Shown here: in pieces, positions 1-6,474 of the stretch
Numbering within the stretch: the stretch's first letter is position 1
Layout of the letters: every line of letters begins with the position of its first letter
DNA from: an uncultured Odoribacter sp.
Lineage (GTDB): Bacteria > Bacteroidota > Bacteroidia > Bacteroidales > Marinifilaceae
DNA length: 7,933 bases
NCBI GenBank assembly: GCA_934725835.1
Contig: CAKVCR010000129.1
Coordinates: forward strand, 1-7,933
Direction: 5' to 3'
Position numbers and translations under genes: made by a program
Notes under the pieces: model-generated
What the model was told of the DNA's origin: nothing
Database searches by the model: none
What the model saw: the letters and a program-made list of their open reading frames with translations, nothing else

Positions 1-314
1 GAATAGGTACTGTCTGAATTGAATGTATAACTGCAAGCATTCAATCCCAATTTGTCAAATACCTTGGACAACTCTTCCTCCACCTTTACAGCAACGACCT
101 CTCCTCCGGCTTTAGCCAACAGCTGCTCTGATTTAAAGCTGCAATCCGGACCTGTATAATTCCAGGTTCCTATCAAAGACTGGCTTGTCGTCAGTTTATC
201 ACCAATCACATTTTTTGCCACACCTCCCAATAGAGATTTCCAATCCTGTGCCATGACCGACATACAAAACATGCTGCTAAACAATGCCAGTAACAAAATA
301 CTTTTTTTCAACAT
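1..314 (-). CDS. Small secreted protein, DUF4923-like, 3' end cut by window edge
   Basis: The gene starts at an ATG (314-312) and stays open to the window edge, giving 104 complete codons of the N-terminal part. The protein begins with two lysines after the start and a hydrophobic run, then a type I signal peptidase site (V-M-A then Q-D-W, cut after about residue 22), so it should be exported to the periplasm or outer membrane. No good lipobox is seen. The mature part reads like the Bacteroidales family DUF4923: an N-terminal W-K-S-L-L-G-G segment, then G-T-W-N-Y-T-G-P-D-C and a later S-Y-T-F-N-S-D segment suggesting a small beta-rich, lipocalin-like fold. The family match is from memory, not a search. 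Function is unknown. It lies 102 bp downstream of the NigD-like gene in the same direction but has its own -7 box, so it may be transcribed alone. Confidence 0.75.
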   Translation of the reverse strand, partial: MLKKSILLLALFSSMFCMSVMAQDWKSLLGGVAKNVIGDKLTTSQSLIGTWNYTGPDCSFKSEQLLAKAGGEVVAVKVEEELSKVFDKLGLNACSYTFNSDSTY

Positions 315-339
315 AACGATATCAATTAATGATTACACG

Positions 340-347
340 CAAAACTA
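340..347 (-). promoter_or_regulatory. Candidate -7 element for the DUF4923-like gene
   Basis: On the minus strand these bases read TAGTTTTG, a full match to the Bacteroides -7 consensus TAnnTTTG. The leader to the ATG at 314 would be about 20-25 nt. No TTTG is present at the usual distance upstream, so the -33 element is weak or absent. Confidence 0.4.
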
Positions 348-416
348 ATAAAAAACGCAACACGTTATAACCCCCAAATATCGCTTTTTGATATACTTTG
401 TCAACTATTTCCGCAA

Positions 417-1298
417 TCAATAGCAATTCAAATCGCAAAAATCATTATCTTTCCGGTTGACAGGCATCTGATTTAATCCGACCGGAGCAGACTTCACCGT
501 CCACGAAGCCAACGAGAACAAGCCGCTATCACTCTTTTGTTCCGTTTCCGATGAATTCTTCTTATATTCTTTCCACAGCAACTTTACGGGAACAGACGTT
601 GCATTATCCGACAGGATAGAGGTCAAATCAAACGAAACATTGCCGACTTTCCACACATAACCTTTTCCCCAAACACTCTCGCCTGCAGCCGGTCGGTCTT
701 TGTAAGCATTGTGGCGCAAGGTCAAATAGACGGAGTCGTTATGGAATTGTACGTCATCCATCACTACATTTATTAAAAGTTTTTCATTTGAGTTTTCTCT
801 CATAGGCATTGTAAATTCAACATTCAGATATTTTCCTCCGAACCAAGCACCGATGACACGGATAGGGTCGTCTCCGATACTATCCTGACGATGGGGTTCG
901 TTGGCTGCAATAAAAGATTGTCTCACGGGCTGTTTGGTCAATACTTCCTTACAACTATACAGATGGATGTAATAGTTCATGTAACCTTCCAATCCTTCTG
1001 CATCCCGCACACTCTCCAATATCGAATATCTCACATGTACGCGCATACCTTCTTTAAGGTCTCTTCCTTCCACTCTCAGTCCTTTCGCTACAATCAACCG
1101 GCTTCCGTCATCCCTACGAATTGCCCACCCTACATTTTTATCTTTTCCCACCTGTTCCAAGCTACCGTAACTCACCCACGAATCTCCGGCAACCACATAA
1201 TAATTGTCATCTCCATCATTGCAGCCCATAAAAGATGCTGCTATAAAAGACAATAGTACAAATGCTTTTAAAATTCCTGTTTTCATCGTTGTTTTCAT
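417..1298 (-). CDS. NigD-like lipoprotein with C-terminal tail
   Basis: This 293-residue protein has a lysine-rich N-terminus, a hydrophobic stretch (about residues 9-24) and a lipobox-like F-M-G-C with the lipidated cysteine at 26. The next residues are N-D-G-D-D; an acidic run here is the known Bacteroidota lipoprotein export signal, so surface display is likely. Residues about 35-120 look like the NigD N-terminal OB-type domain (G-D-S-W-V-S-Y, then W-A-I-R-R-D-D-G). Residues about 125-245 look like the NigD C-terminal beta domain (F-T-M-P, L-T-L-R-H-N, V-S-F-D-L). Residues 247-293 form a Ser/Lys/Glu-rich tail with a C-x3-C at 288-292 that I do not expect in typical NigD proteins. The molecular role of the family is unknown. 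A second in-frame ATG (1286-1284, Met5) is possible; either start keeps the signal sequence. The stop is TGA at 419-417. Confidence 0.8.
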   Translation of the reverse strand: MKTTMKTGILKAFVLLSFIAASFMGCNDGDDNYYVVAGDSWVSYGSLEQVGKDKNVGWAIRRDDGSRLIVAKGLRVEGRDLKEGMRVHVRYSILESVRDAEGLEGYMNYYIHLYSCKEVLTKQPVRQSFIAANEPHRQDSIGDDPIRVIGAWFGGKYLNVEFTMPMRENSNEKLLINVVMDDVQFHNDSVYLTLRHNAYKDRPAAGESVWGKGYVWKVGNVSFDLTSILSDNATSVPVKLLWKEYKKNSSETEQKSDSGLFSLASWTVKSAPVGLNQMPVNRKDNDFCDLNCY

Positions 1299-1343
1299 TT
1301 TAAATTACATAGATAAGACGAAATTTTCCGCATAAAGTTGCGT

Positions 1344-1377
1344 CAAAAGTGATTTGTATAACATATTTTTGCACAAA
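1344..1377 (-). promoter_or_regulatory. Candidate promoter for the NigD-like gene
   Basis: On the minus strand, TTTG (1377-1374) is followed after 22 bp by CACTTTTG (1351-1344), which is one base off the TAnnTTTG consensus. It would leave a leader of about 40-45 nt before the ATG at 1298. It lies inside the same 88-bp gap as the crcB promoter and overlaps it on the opposite strand. Tentative. Confidence 0.35.
1364..1371 (+). promoter_or_regulatory. Candidate -7 element for crcB
   Basis: TATTTTTG matches TAnnTTTG fully and lies 15 bp before the crcB ATG, so the transcript would have a very short leader of roughly 10 nt. The closest -33-like TTG is at 1338-1340, a little far away. A start of transcription here would exclude the upstream TTG at 1354 as a start codon. 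Confidence 0.4.
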
Positions 1378-1386
1378 AATGACAAC

Positions 1387-1761
1387 ATGCTACAAAACAT
1401 TATACTGGTAGGTCTCGGTTCCATGGCCGGAGGCATTTCTCGCTATCTTCTGTCTGCCGGAATTAAGCAACTGATACCCTCTCTTTTCCCCTGGGGGACA
1501 TTCATGGTCAATATGTCCGGCTGTTTTATTATCGGACTACTTAGCGGATGGCTTTCCGGAGTGCCATTATTTCCGGCACACCAGCGCCTGCTTTTCATTG
1601 TCGGTTTCTGTGGCAGCTTTACTACTTTCTCCACATTTACCATGGATAATCTAAATTTGCTAACCACTAAAGCATACGCATTACTATTTCTGAATATCGG
1701 CGCCAGCATCGGTCTGGGGCTACTATTCACTGCTATCGGTTTTTGGCTCATGCGACGTTGA
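1387..1761 (+). CDS. crcB: CrcB/Fluc fluoride ion channel
   Basis: This 124-residue inner-membrane protein fits the CrcB/Fluc family, whose members form dual-topology dimers that export fluoride. About four membrane segments are visible (roughly residues 3-25, 35-57, 67-88 and 97-121). Family motifs are all present: G-G-I-S-R-Y with Arg19, G-T-F-M-V-N with Asn42 followed by G-C-F-I-I-G, and G-F-C-G-S-F-T-T-F-S-T-F at 73-84, which holds the phenylalanines and Thr/Ser of the pore and central Na+ site. Length matches the family (about 120-130). I chose the ATG at 1387 over an in-frame TTG at 1354, because the longer form adds a polar 11-residue leader and overlaps the -7 box. It is divergent from the NigD-like gene. 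No fluoride riboswitch is seen upstream and no second crcB copy lies in the window. Confidence 0.95.
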   Translation: MLQNIILVGLGSMAGGISRYLLSAGIKQLIPSLFPWGTFMVNMSGCFIIGLLSGWLSGVPLFPAHQRLLFIVGFCGSFTTFSTFTMDNLNLLTTKAYALLFLNIGASIGLGLLFTAIGFWLMRR

Positions 1762-1776
1762 TATCAAAATAATTGT

Positions 1777-1784
1777 TAAATTTG
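1777..1784 (+). promoter_or_regulatory. Candidate -7 element for the AlkD-like gene
   Basis: TAAATTTG is a full match to TAnnTTTG and lies 16 bp after the crcB stop codon. The leader to the ATG at 1846 would be about 55 nt. A GTTG at 1757-1760 overlaps the crcB stop and is closer than the usual -33 spacing, so the upstream half is weak. Confidence 0.4.
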
Positions 1785-1845
1785 CATACAATACCCAAAG
1801 ATGGCATTCTAGTTGCTGGTATAAAAAGAAACTAATGAATACATC

Positions 1846-2403
1846 ATGGACTTTGAACTTATTGACAAAACGGCAGACTCACAATTTAAAGAACTTGAAC
1901 GAAGAATCTGGCGCTTGCAAAGCGGAGGCACCATTGATAGCCTAAAAACCATAGGAGCAGAAACCAGTCATCAAATTGGAGCCAGTTTTGTTTCTCTGAA
2001 ACAGCTGGCAGTTCGCTATACACCCAATGAACAATTGGCCAAATTGCTATGGAATACCGAAAAACGTGAAGAACAGATTGTCGCATGCTTCCTTATACCC
2101 ACAGACATAAATAAAGAAAAAATTACGCAATTATTCAACAATTGCCTAAATGCAGAAATTGCAGGATATCTTGGTTCTGTTTATTTATATAAACACCCTC
2201 AACTGGTGGAGCTCGCTGAAGAGTTTCTTGACTCAGGACTGGCTCTGCAACAGGTGGCAAGCCTCACAGCATTGGCAAAACATCTCATTATAAACAAAAA
2301 AAACAGCCTCTTCAGTAAGGAGTATTTTTCAGATATTCTCAACAGAGAATATAAAGATAAATTTGTACGCCTGACTGCCGAGCGTTATCGGTTTAACCTC
2401 TAA
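1846..2403 (+). CDS. Short AlkD-like (DNA alkylation repair family) helical-repeat protein
   Basis: This 185-residue protein is predicted all-helical and soluble. Residues about 31-85 resemble the N-terminal repeats of AlkD/DNA alkylation repair proteins: an I-G-A-S-F-V-S-L-K-Q-L-A segment, then N-E-Q-L-A-K-L-L-W-N and a charged R-E-E-Q-I-V-A-C-F-L-I helix, the family's pattern of small residue, L-W and R-E. AlkD proteins use HEAT-like repeats to hold damaged DNA. The region that should carry the catalytic Trp/Asp pair of the AlkD family (about residues 98-112) reads L-N-A-E-I-A-G-Y-L-G, with no Trp and no Asp, and the protein is shorter than the usual 210-240. It is thus either a diverged Bacteroidota subfamily or a non-enzymatic DNA or protein binder. 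The start ATG has only a weak A-rich leader; no better in-frame start is seen. It sits between crcB and pckA with no evident functional link. Confidence 0.65.
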   Translation: MDFELIDKTADSQFKELERRIWRLQSGGTIDSLKTIGAETSHQIGASFVSLKQLAVRYTPNEQLAKLLWNTEKREEQIVACFLIPTDINKEKITQLFNNCLNAEIAGYLGSVYLYKHPQLVELAEEFLDSGLALQQVASLTALAKHLIINKKNSLFSKEYFSDILNREYKDKFVRLTAERYRFNL

Positions 2404-2416
2404 TTAATGTTAAACC
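2390..2416. repeat. Perfect 8-bp inverted repeat across the stop codon, upstream of pckA
   Basis: GGTTTAAC (2390-2397) and GTTAAACC (2409-2416) are exact reverse complements separated by 11 bases that contain the TAA stop of the AlkD-like gene. No T run follows directly, so it is a poor intrinsic terminator. It lies about 70 bp upstream of the expected pckA transcription start and could be an operator or a mild 3'-end hairpin. Confidence 0.5.
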
Positions 2417-2461
2417 AAGGTTATTAAACATGACAAAGCTATTTTAATTTGAAATCTTTGC

Positions 2462-2469
2462 TAACTTTG
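2462..2469 (+). promoter_or_regulatory. Candidate -7 element of the pckA promoter
   Basis: TAACTTTG fully matches TAnnTTTG. Transcription would begin near 2475, leaving a leader of about 50 nt before the ATG at 2524. There is no clear TTTG 19-21 bp upstream; the nearest is at 2448-2451, which would pair better with TATAATTA at 2474-2481. Either start is possible. Confidence 0.5.
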
Positions 2470-2523
2470 TCCGTATAATTACAGAAAAAAAGTACTAATA
2501 GATAACTTAACGAATTTACTACT

Positions 2524-4131
2524 ATGTCAAAACTAGATTTAAGCAAGTATGGCATTACGGATGTGAAAGAAATTCTTCACAATCCATCTTACGAAGTATT
2601 ATATGCAGATGAAACAAAACCCGGGCTGGAGGGTTACGAAAAAGGACAGGTAACAGAATTGGGAGCTGTAAACGTAATGACAGGTATCTATACCGGACGT
2701 TCTCCTAAGGACAAATTCTTCGTTATGAACGAAGCCAGTAAAGACACTGTGTGGTGGACTTCTGATGAATACAAGAACGATAACAAGCCTTGTACTGAAG
2801 AGGCCTGGGCAGACTTAAAGGCTAAAGCCGTAAAACAGTTGAGCGGCAAACGTCTGTACGTTGTAGATACATTCTGCGGTGCAAATGCTGCTACTCGTTT
2901 GAAGGTGCGTTTCATCATGGAAGTTGCATGGCAGGCACACTTTGTTACCAACATGTTCATCCGTCCTACTGCCGAAGAATTGGCAAACTACGGAGAGCCA
3001 GACTTTGTTTCATTCAACGCAGCGAAAGCAAAGGTTGAAAATTACAAGGAATTGGGGCTTAACTCTGAAACGGCAACAGTGTTCAACTTGAAAACCAATG
3101 AGCAGGTTATCCTGAACACCTGGTATGGTGGAGAAATGAAAAAAGGTATTTTCTCAATCATGAACTATTTGAACCCGTTACGTGGCATTGCATCAATGCA
3201 CTGTTCGGCAAATACCAATATGGAAGGTACTGATTCTGCTATCTTCTTCGGATTGTCCGGTACCGGTAAAACGACATTATCTACCGATCCTAAACGCAAG
3301 CTGATTGGTGATGACGAACACGGTTGGGACGATGAGGGCGTATTCAACTACGAAGGCGGTTGCTATGCAAAAGTTATCAACTTGGACAAAGAAAGCGAAC
3401 CGGATATCTATAATGCAATCAAACGCGATGCTTTATTGGAAAATGTGACTGTTGATGCAAATGGTAAAATAGATTTCACAGACAAGAGCGTAACTGAAAA
3501 CACTCGTGTTTCTTATCCGATTTACCACATTGAGAACATCGTGAAACCAATCTCCAAGGGACCGCATGCACATCAGGTTATCTTCCTGTCGGCTGACGCA
3601 TTTGGCGTGTTGCCTCCTGTATCTATCTTGACTCCTGAGCAGGCACAATATTACTTCCTGTCCGGATTTACAGCAAAATTAGCCGGGACTGAACGAGGCA
3701 TTACAGAACCGACTCCGACATTCTCTGCTTGTTTCGGAGCAGCATTCTTAAGCTTGCACCCGACAAAATATGCAGAGGAATTGGTTAAGAAGATGGAAAA
3801 AGTAGGAGCAAAAGCATATTTAGTCAATACCGGTTGGAACGGTACAGGCAAACGTATCTCTATTAAAGATACGCGCGGTATCATTGATGCCATTCTGGAC
3901 GGTTCTATTGATAAGGCTCCGACTAAAAACATTCCGTTCTTTGATTTCAAAGTCCCGACAGAATTACCGGGAGTTGATCCGAAGATTCTTGACCCGCGCG
4001 ACACATACGACTGTGCTTGCAAATGGGAAGAAAAAGCAAAAGATTTGGCAGGGCGCTTCATCAAGAACTTTGATAAATTTACCGGAAACGAAGCCGGTAA
4101 GGCATTGGTCGCAGCAGGACCGAAACTTTAA
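2524..4131 (+). CDS. pckA: Phosphoenolpyruvate carboxykinase (ATP)
   Basis: The 535-residue cytosolic enzyme interconverts oxaloacetate + ATP and PEP + ADP + CO2. In Bacteroides it is known to run mainly in the CO2-fixing direction, feeding the succinate/propionate branch and conserving energy. All key motifs of the ATP-type family are visible: T-G-R-S-P-K-D-K-F with Arg59 (oxaloacetate site), Y-G-G-E-M-K-K-G with Tyr201 and Lys206/Lys207 (metal/substrate), His226 in M-H-C-S-A-N, the P-loop G-L-S-G-T-G-K-T-T at 243-251, the metal-binding G-D-D-E-H-G-W at 262-268, and E-N-T-R with Arg328. Length matches the family (E. coli 540). The ATG at 2524 has an A/T-rich leader typical for this phylum. 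It is a single-gene unit: own promoter upstream, strong terminator right after the stop. Confidence 0.98.
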   Translation: MSKLDLSKYGITDVKEILHNPSYEVLYADETKPGLEGYEKGQVTELGAVNVMTGIYTGRSPKDKFFVMNEASKDTVWWTSDEYKNDNKPCTEEAWADLKAKAVKQLSGKRLYVVDTFCGANAATRLKVRFIMEVAWQAHFVTNMFIRPTAEELANYGEPDFVSFNAAKAKVENYKELGLNSETATVFNLKTNEQVILNTWYGGEMKKGIFSIMNYLNPLRGIASMHCSANTNMEGTDSAIFFGLSGTGKTTLSTDPKRKLIGDDEHGWDDEGVFNYEGGCYAKVINLDKESEPDIYNAIKRDALLENVTVDANGKIDFTDKSVTENTRVSYPIYHIENIVKPISKGPHAHQVIFLSADAFGVLPPVSILTPEQAQYYFLSGFTAKLAGTERGITEPTPTFSACFGAAFLSLHPTKYAEELVKKMEKVGAKAYLVNTGWNGTGKRISIKDTRGIIDAILDGSIDKAPTKNIPFFDFKVPTELPGVDPKILDPRDTYDCACKWEEKAKDLAGRFIKNFDKFTGNEAGKALVAAGPKL

Positions 4132-4135
4132 TCAT

Positions 4136-4164
4136 AAAGACCTTCCAATTCCCGGAAGGTCTTT
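4136..4164 (+). terminator. Intrinsic terminator of pckA
   Basis: A perfect 11-bp stem (4136-4146 with 4154-4164, core GACCTTCC/GGAAGGTC) with a 7-nt loop begins 5 bases after the pckA stop codon. The 3' arm runs into CTTTTATTT, giving the T-rich tail. Confidence 0.9.
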
Positions 4165-4178
4165 TATTTGAAAATAAA

Positions 4179-4206
4179 AAATCCGAGCAGTTACCTACTC
4201 GGATTT
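4179..4206 (-). terminator. Intrinsic terminator of the lpxD-lpxC/fabZ-lpxA operon
   Basis: A perfect 9-bp stem, AAATCCGAG (4179-4187) with CTCGGATTT (4198-4206), has a 10-nt loop. On the minus strand the hairpin is followed by a run of six T and then ATTTT, about 20 bp after the lpxA stop. On the plus strand it is followed by ATTTATT, so it may also back up pckA termination. Confidence 0.85.
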
Positions 4207-4227
4207 ATTTATTATATCAAAGATACA

Positions 4228-5007
4228 CTATCCAAAGTATCCTTTCATGATTCCACGTTTGCTATTGCGCACAAAGAGAATAATTTCGTCACGCTCTTTA
4301 GAAGCCGGCATTTCAGCTTCGATTCTTTCAATAGCATCAGAGAAATTCAAACCGGACTGGTAAAGGATACGGTAGATATCCTGAATTTCATTGATTTTTT
4401 CGTTGGAGAACTCGCGACGACGCAAACCGATAGAGTTTACCCCCGCATAAGACAGAGGAAGACGTCCGGCTTTAACGTAAGGAGGAACATCCTTACCAAT
4501 CAGCGAACCTCCTTGAATCATGGCATGTTTACCGATATGCACAAATTGATGTACTGCTGTCATACCACCCAGAATAGCAAAATCTTCAACAACAACCTCT
4601 CCCGCCAACTGGCATGCGTTGGTAATAATACAATTATTACCGACAGAACAGTCATGAGCGATATGAGCATATGCCATAATCAGGCAGTTGTTACCGACTT
4701 CTGTTATTCCTCTCGCTGCAGTACCTCTATTGATTGTGGCACATTCACGGATAGTCGTATTATCACCAATTCTAACAATTGATTTTTCACCTCTAAATTT
4801 CAAGTCCTGTGGCACTGCGGAAATTACCGCTCCCGGGAAAATCTTACAATTTTTACCAATATGTGCCCCCTCCATAATAGTTACATTCGATCCAATGCGC
4901 GTACCTTCCTCAATCACCACATTCTTATCAATTGTCACAAAAGGCTCTATCACCACATTGTCAGCAATCTGCGCTTCCGGATGAACATAGGCTAACGGTT
5001 GTTTCAT
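4228..5007 (-). CDS. lpxA: UDP-GlcNAc 3-O-acyltransferase LpxA
   Basis: The enzyme performs the first step of lipid A synthesis, moving an (R)-3-hydroxyacyl chain from ACP to the 3-OH of UDP-GlcNAc in the cytosol. The 259 residues (E. coli 262) begin with a left-handed parallel beta helix of hexapeptide repeats (about 8-185, many I-G-x-N steps), then a helical C-terminal part (about 196-259). The catalytic signature A-H-I-A-H-D-C is present with His118 (E. coli His125) and His115 (His122), plus G-G-M-T-A-V-H-Q-F with His153 (His160) and D-V-P-P-Y-V. The residue at the E. coli acyl ruler (Gly173) is Gly166. I start at the ATG at 5007: upstream in-frame sequence has only a TTG start at 5061 and adds 18 non-conserved residues before the family's usual N-terminus. 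It is the last gene of the operon, 63 bp after lpxC-fabZ, and ends just before a terminator. Confidence 0.97.
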   Translation of the reverse strand: MKQPLAYVHPEAQIADNVVIEPFVTIDKNVVIEEGTRIGSNVTIMEGAHIGKNCKIFPGAVISAVPQDLKFRGEKSIVRIGDNTTIRECATINRGTAARGITEVGNNCLIMAYAHIAHDCSVGNNCIITNACQLAGEVVVEDFAILGGMTAVHQFVHIGKHAMIQGGSLIGKDVPPYVKAGRLPLSYAGVNSIGLRRREFSNEKINEIQDIYRILYQSGLNFSDAIERIEAEMPASKERDEIILFVRNSKRGIMKGYFG

Positions 5008-5058
5008 TCGTATTTTATTTAATGAATAACTAAATGTGTCTGAATAAAATTCAGTTTG

Positions 5059-5066
5059 CAAATATA
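5059..5066 (-). promoter_or_regulatory. Possible internal -7 element before lpxA
   Basis: On the minus strand these bases read TATATTTG, a full TAnnTTTG match, in the 63-bp gap between lpxC-fabZ and lpxA. It would give a leader of about 45 nt. No TTTG lies at the -33 position, so lpxA may simply be read from the operon promoter. Confidence 0.3.
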
Positions 5067-5070
5067 ATTA

Positions 5071-6474
5071 TTAGTTTTTTGTTTTTGCTACTTGAGCCAT
5101 AAATTCTCCTTCGCATACTAATTTTTTACCCACATAGGCATATCCTTTCATCTGGACAATGCCACGTTTAATCGGAGCGGTGGTAATCAACTTGAATACC
5201 AACGTGTCGCCCGGAACCACCTTATTGCGGAATTTCACGCCATCAATTTTCATGAAATAGGTTGAATAATTCTCCGGATCCGGCACACTGTTCAATACCA
5301 AAATACCGCCACATTGTGACATTGCCTCCACCATCAAGACACCAGGCATCACAGGCTCTTCCGGGAAGTGACCAACAAAGTGAGGCTCATTCATTGTAAC
5401 ATTTTTACATCCGATTACCATATTGTCAGTCAAGCGGAAAATTTTGTCAACCAGCAAGAATGGCGGACGATGCGGCAGCAATGAACGGATTTTATTTATA
5501 TCCATTATAGGAGTATCCGTTATAACATCCAAATCAGCAGGATAAGCATCCTCGCGCTCTTCTGCTACGATTTCCTTGTACAGCATCTTAACCATAGAGG
5601 CATTTGCCTTATGTCCCGGACGCTCTGTTATTACACGTCCTTTTATAAAACGACCACATAATGCAAGGTCACCTATCACATCCAACATTTTGTGACGTGC
5701 CGGTTCGTTATCAAAATATAATTCGAGGTTATTGAGAACCCCCTCCTTCACCTGAATATTTTCGTAACCGAACAATTGAGCCAAATGATCAATTTCTGAC
5801 TGTTCCATCTTACGGTCGACAATAACAATCGCATTACTCAAGTCTCCGCCCTTAATCAGTCCATTTGCCAACAATGCCTCAGCATCTCGCAAAAAGACAA
5901 AAGTACGAGAAGGAGCTACTTCCTTTGCAAAATCAGTCACACCTTCAACATAAGAGGCATATTGCATTTTAAGATAAGGAGAGTCGTATGCAACAACGGT
6001 ATTCACAGCATATCCGGAATCAGGAACCACTGTTATGCGAGTTTTTCCATCCTCACTGCAGAACTCCATACGTTTCTTTACAGTAAAATAACGACGTTCT
6101 GCTTCCTGCTCCTGCAATCCTATTTTTTCAATAGCTTCAATATAATAACGGGCACTTCCATCCAATATCGGAAATTCTTCTCCATTCAACTCAATACGGC
6201 AGTTATCAATACCACAGCCATACAGAGCTGCCATGGCATGCTCCAAAGTCATTACTCGAGCTCCATCTTTCAGGAGGCAACTTGCGCGATCTGCAAATTC
6301 AACATATTTAGCCAAAGCCGGTATCTCCGGGGCTCCTTCCAAATCGGTACGCACAATTACATAGCCTGTATTCTCCTCTGCCGGTTTAAATACGGCACAT
6401 ACTTCTTTTCCTGTATGCAATCCCTTTCCGCTCAGAGAAAATTCACCATTCAGTGTCTTCTGTTTTACTGTCAT
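5071..6474 (-). CDS. lpxC/fabZ: Bifunctional LpxC deacetylase / FabZ dehydratase
   Basis: This 467-residue protein joins two enzymes. Residues about 1-305 are LpxC, the zinc UDP-3-O-acyl-GlcNAc deacetylase that commits the cell to lipid A: K-G-L-H-T-G near the start, T-L-E-H with base Glu78 and zinc ligand His79, H-K-M-L-D with ligands His261 and Asp265, and the G-H-K-x-N motif with His288. After a short acidic linker (about 303-320), residues about 321-467 are FabZ, the (3R)-hydroxyacyl-ACP dehydratase of fatty acid synthesis: L-L-P-H-R-P-P-F-L-L-V-D, then G-H-F with His369 and P-G-V-L-M-V-E-A-M-S-Q with Glu383. Both active sites look intact. The fusion is known in Bacteroidota. The ATG at 6474 overlaps the lpxD stop by one base (TAATG), so translation is probably coupled; the upstream in-frame extension lies within lpxD and lacks conserved sequence. 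Confidence 0.97.
   Translation of the reverse strand: MTVKQKTLNGEFSLSGKGLHTGKEVCAVFKPAEENTGYVIVRTDLEGAPEIPALAKYVEFADRASCLLKDGARVMTLEHAMAALYGCGIDNCRIELNGEEFPILDGSARYYIEAIEKIGLQEQEAERRYFTVKKRMEFCSEDGKTRITVVPDSGYAVNTVVAYDSPYLKMQYASYVEGVTDFAKEVAPSRTFVFLRDAEALLANGLIKGGDLSNAIVIVDRKMEQSEIDHLAQLFGYENIQVKEGVLNNLELYFDNEPARHKMLDVIGDLALCGRFIKGRVITERPGHKANASMVKMLYKEIVAEEREDAYPADLDVITDTPIMDINKIRSLLPHRPPFLLVDKIFRLTDNMVIGCKNVTMNEPHFVGHFPEEPVMPGVLMVEAMSQCGGILVLNSVPDPENYSTYFMKIDGVKFRNKVVPGDTLVFKLITTAPIKRGIVQMKGYAYVGKKLVCEGEFMAQVAKTKN

Noticed and set aside
378..394. Short inverted repeat ATATC/GATAT after the NigD-like gene
   Set aside because: Only a 5-bp AT-rich stem without a T run after it on the minus strand; too weak to call a terminator.
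891..1256. Plus-strand open frame opposite the NigD-like gene
   Set aside because: Antisense shadow with no family pattern; the minus-strand lipoprotein has a signal sequence and domain matches.
1299..1386. Fluoride riboswitch before crcB
   Set aside because: I looked for its conserved pseudoknot sequences in the gap and saw none, and the space after the promoter is too short.
3651..4064. Minus-strand open frame opposite pckA
   Set aside because: Antisense to the conserved C-terminal half of pckA; no recognisable protein features.
4168..4782. Long plus-strand open frame opposite lpxA
   Set aside because: It lies fully antisense to a well-conserved gene, starts inside the terminator region and encodes no recognisable domain; it is a by-product of lpxA codon use.
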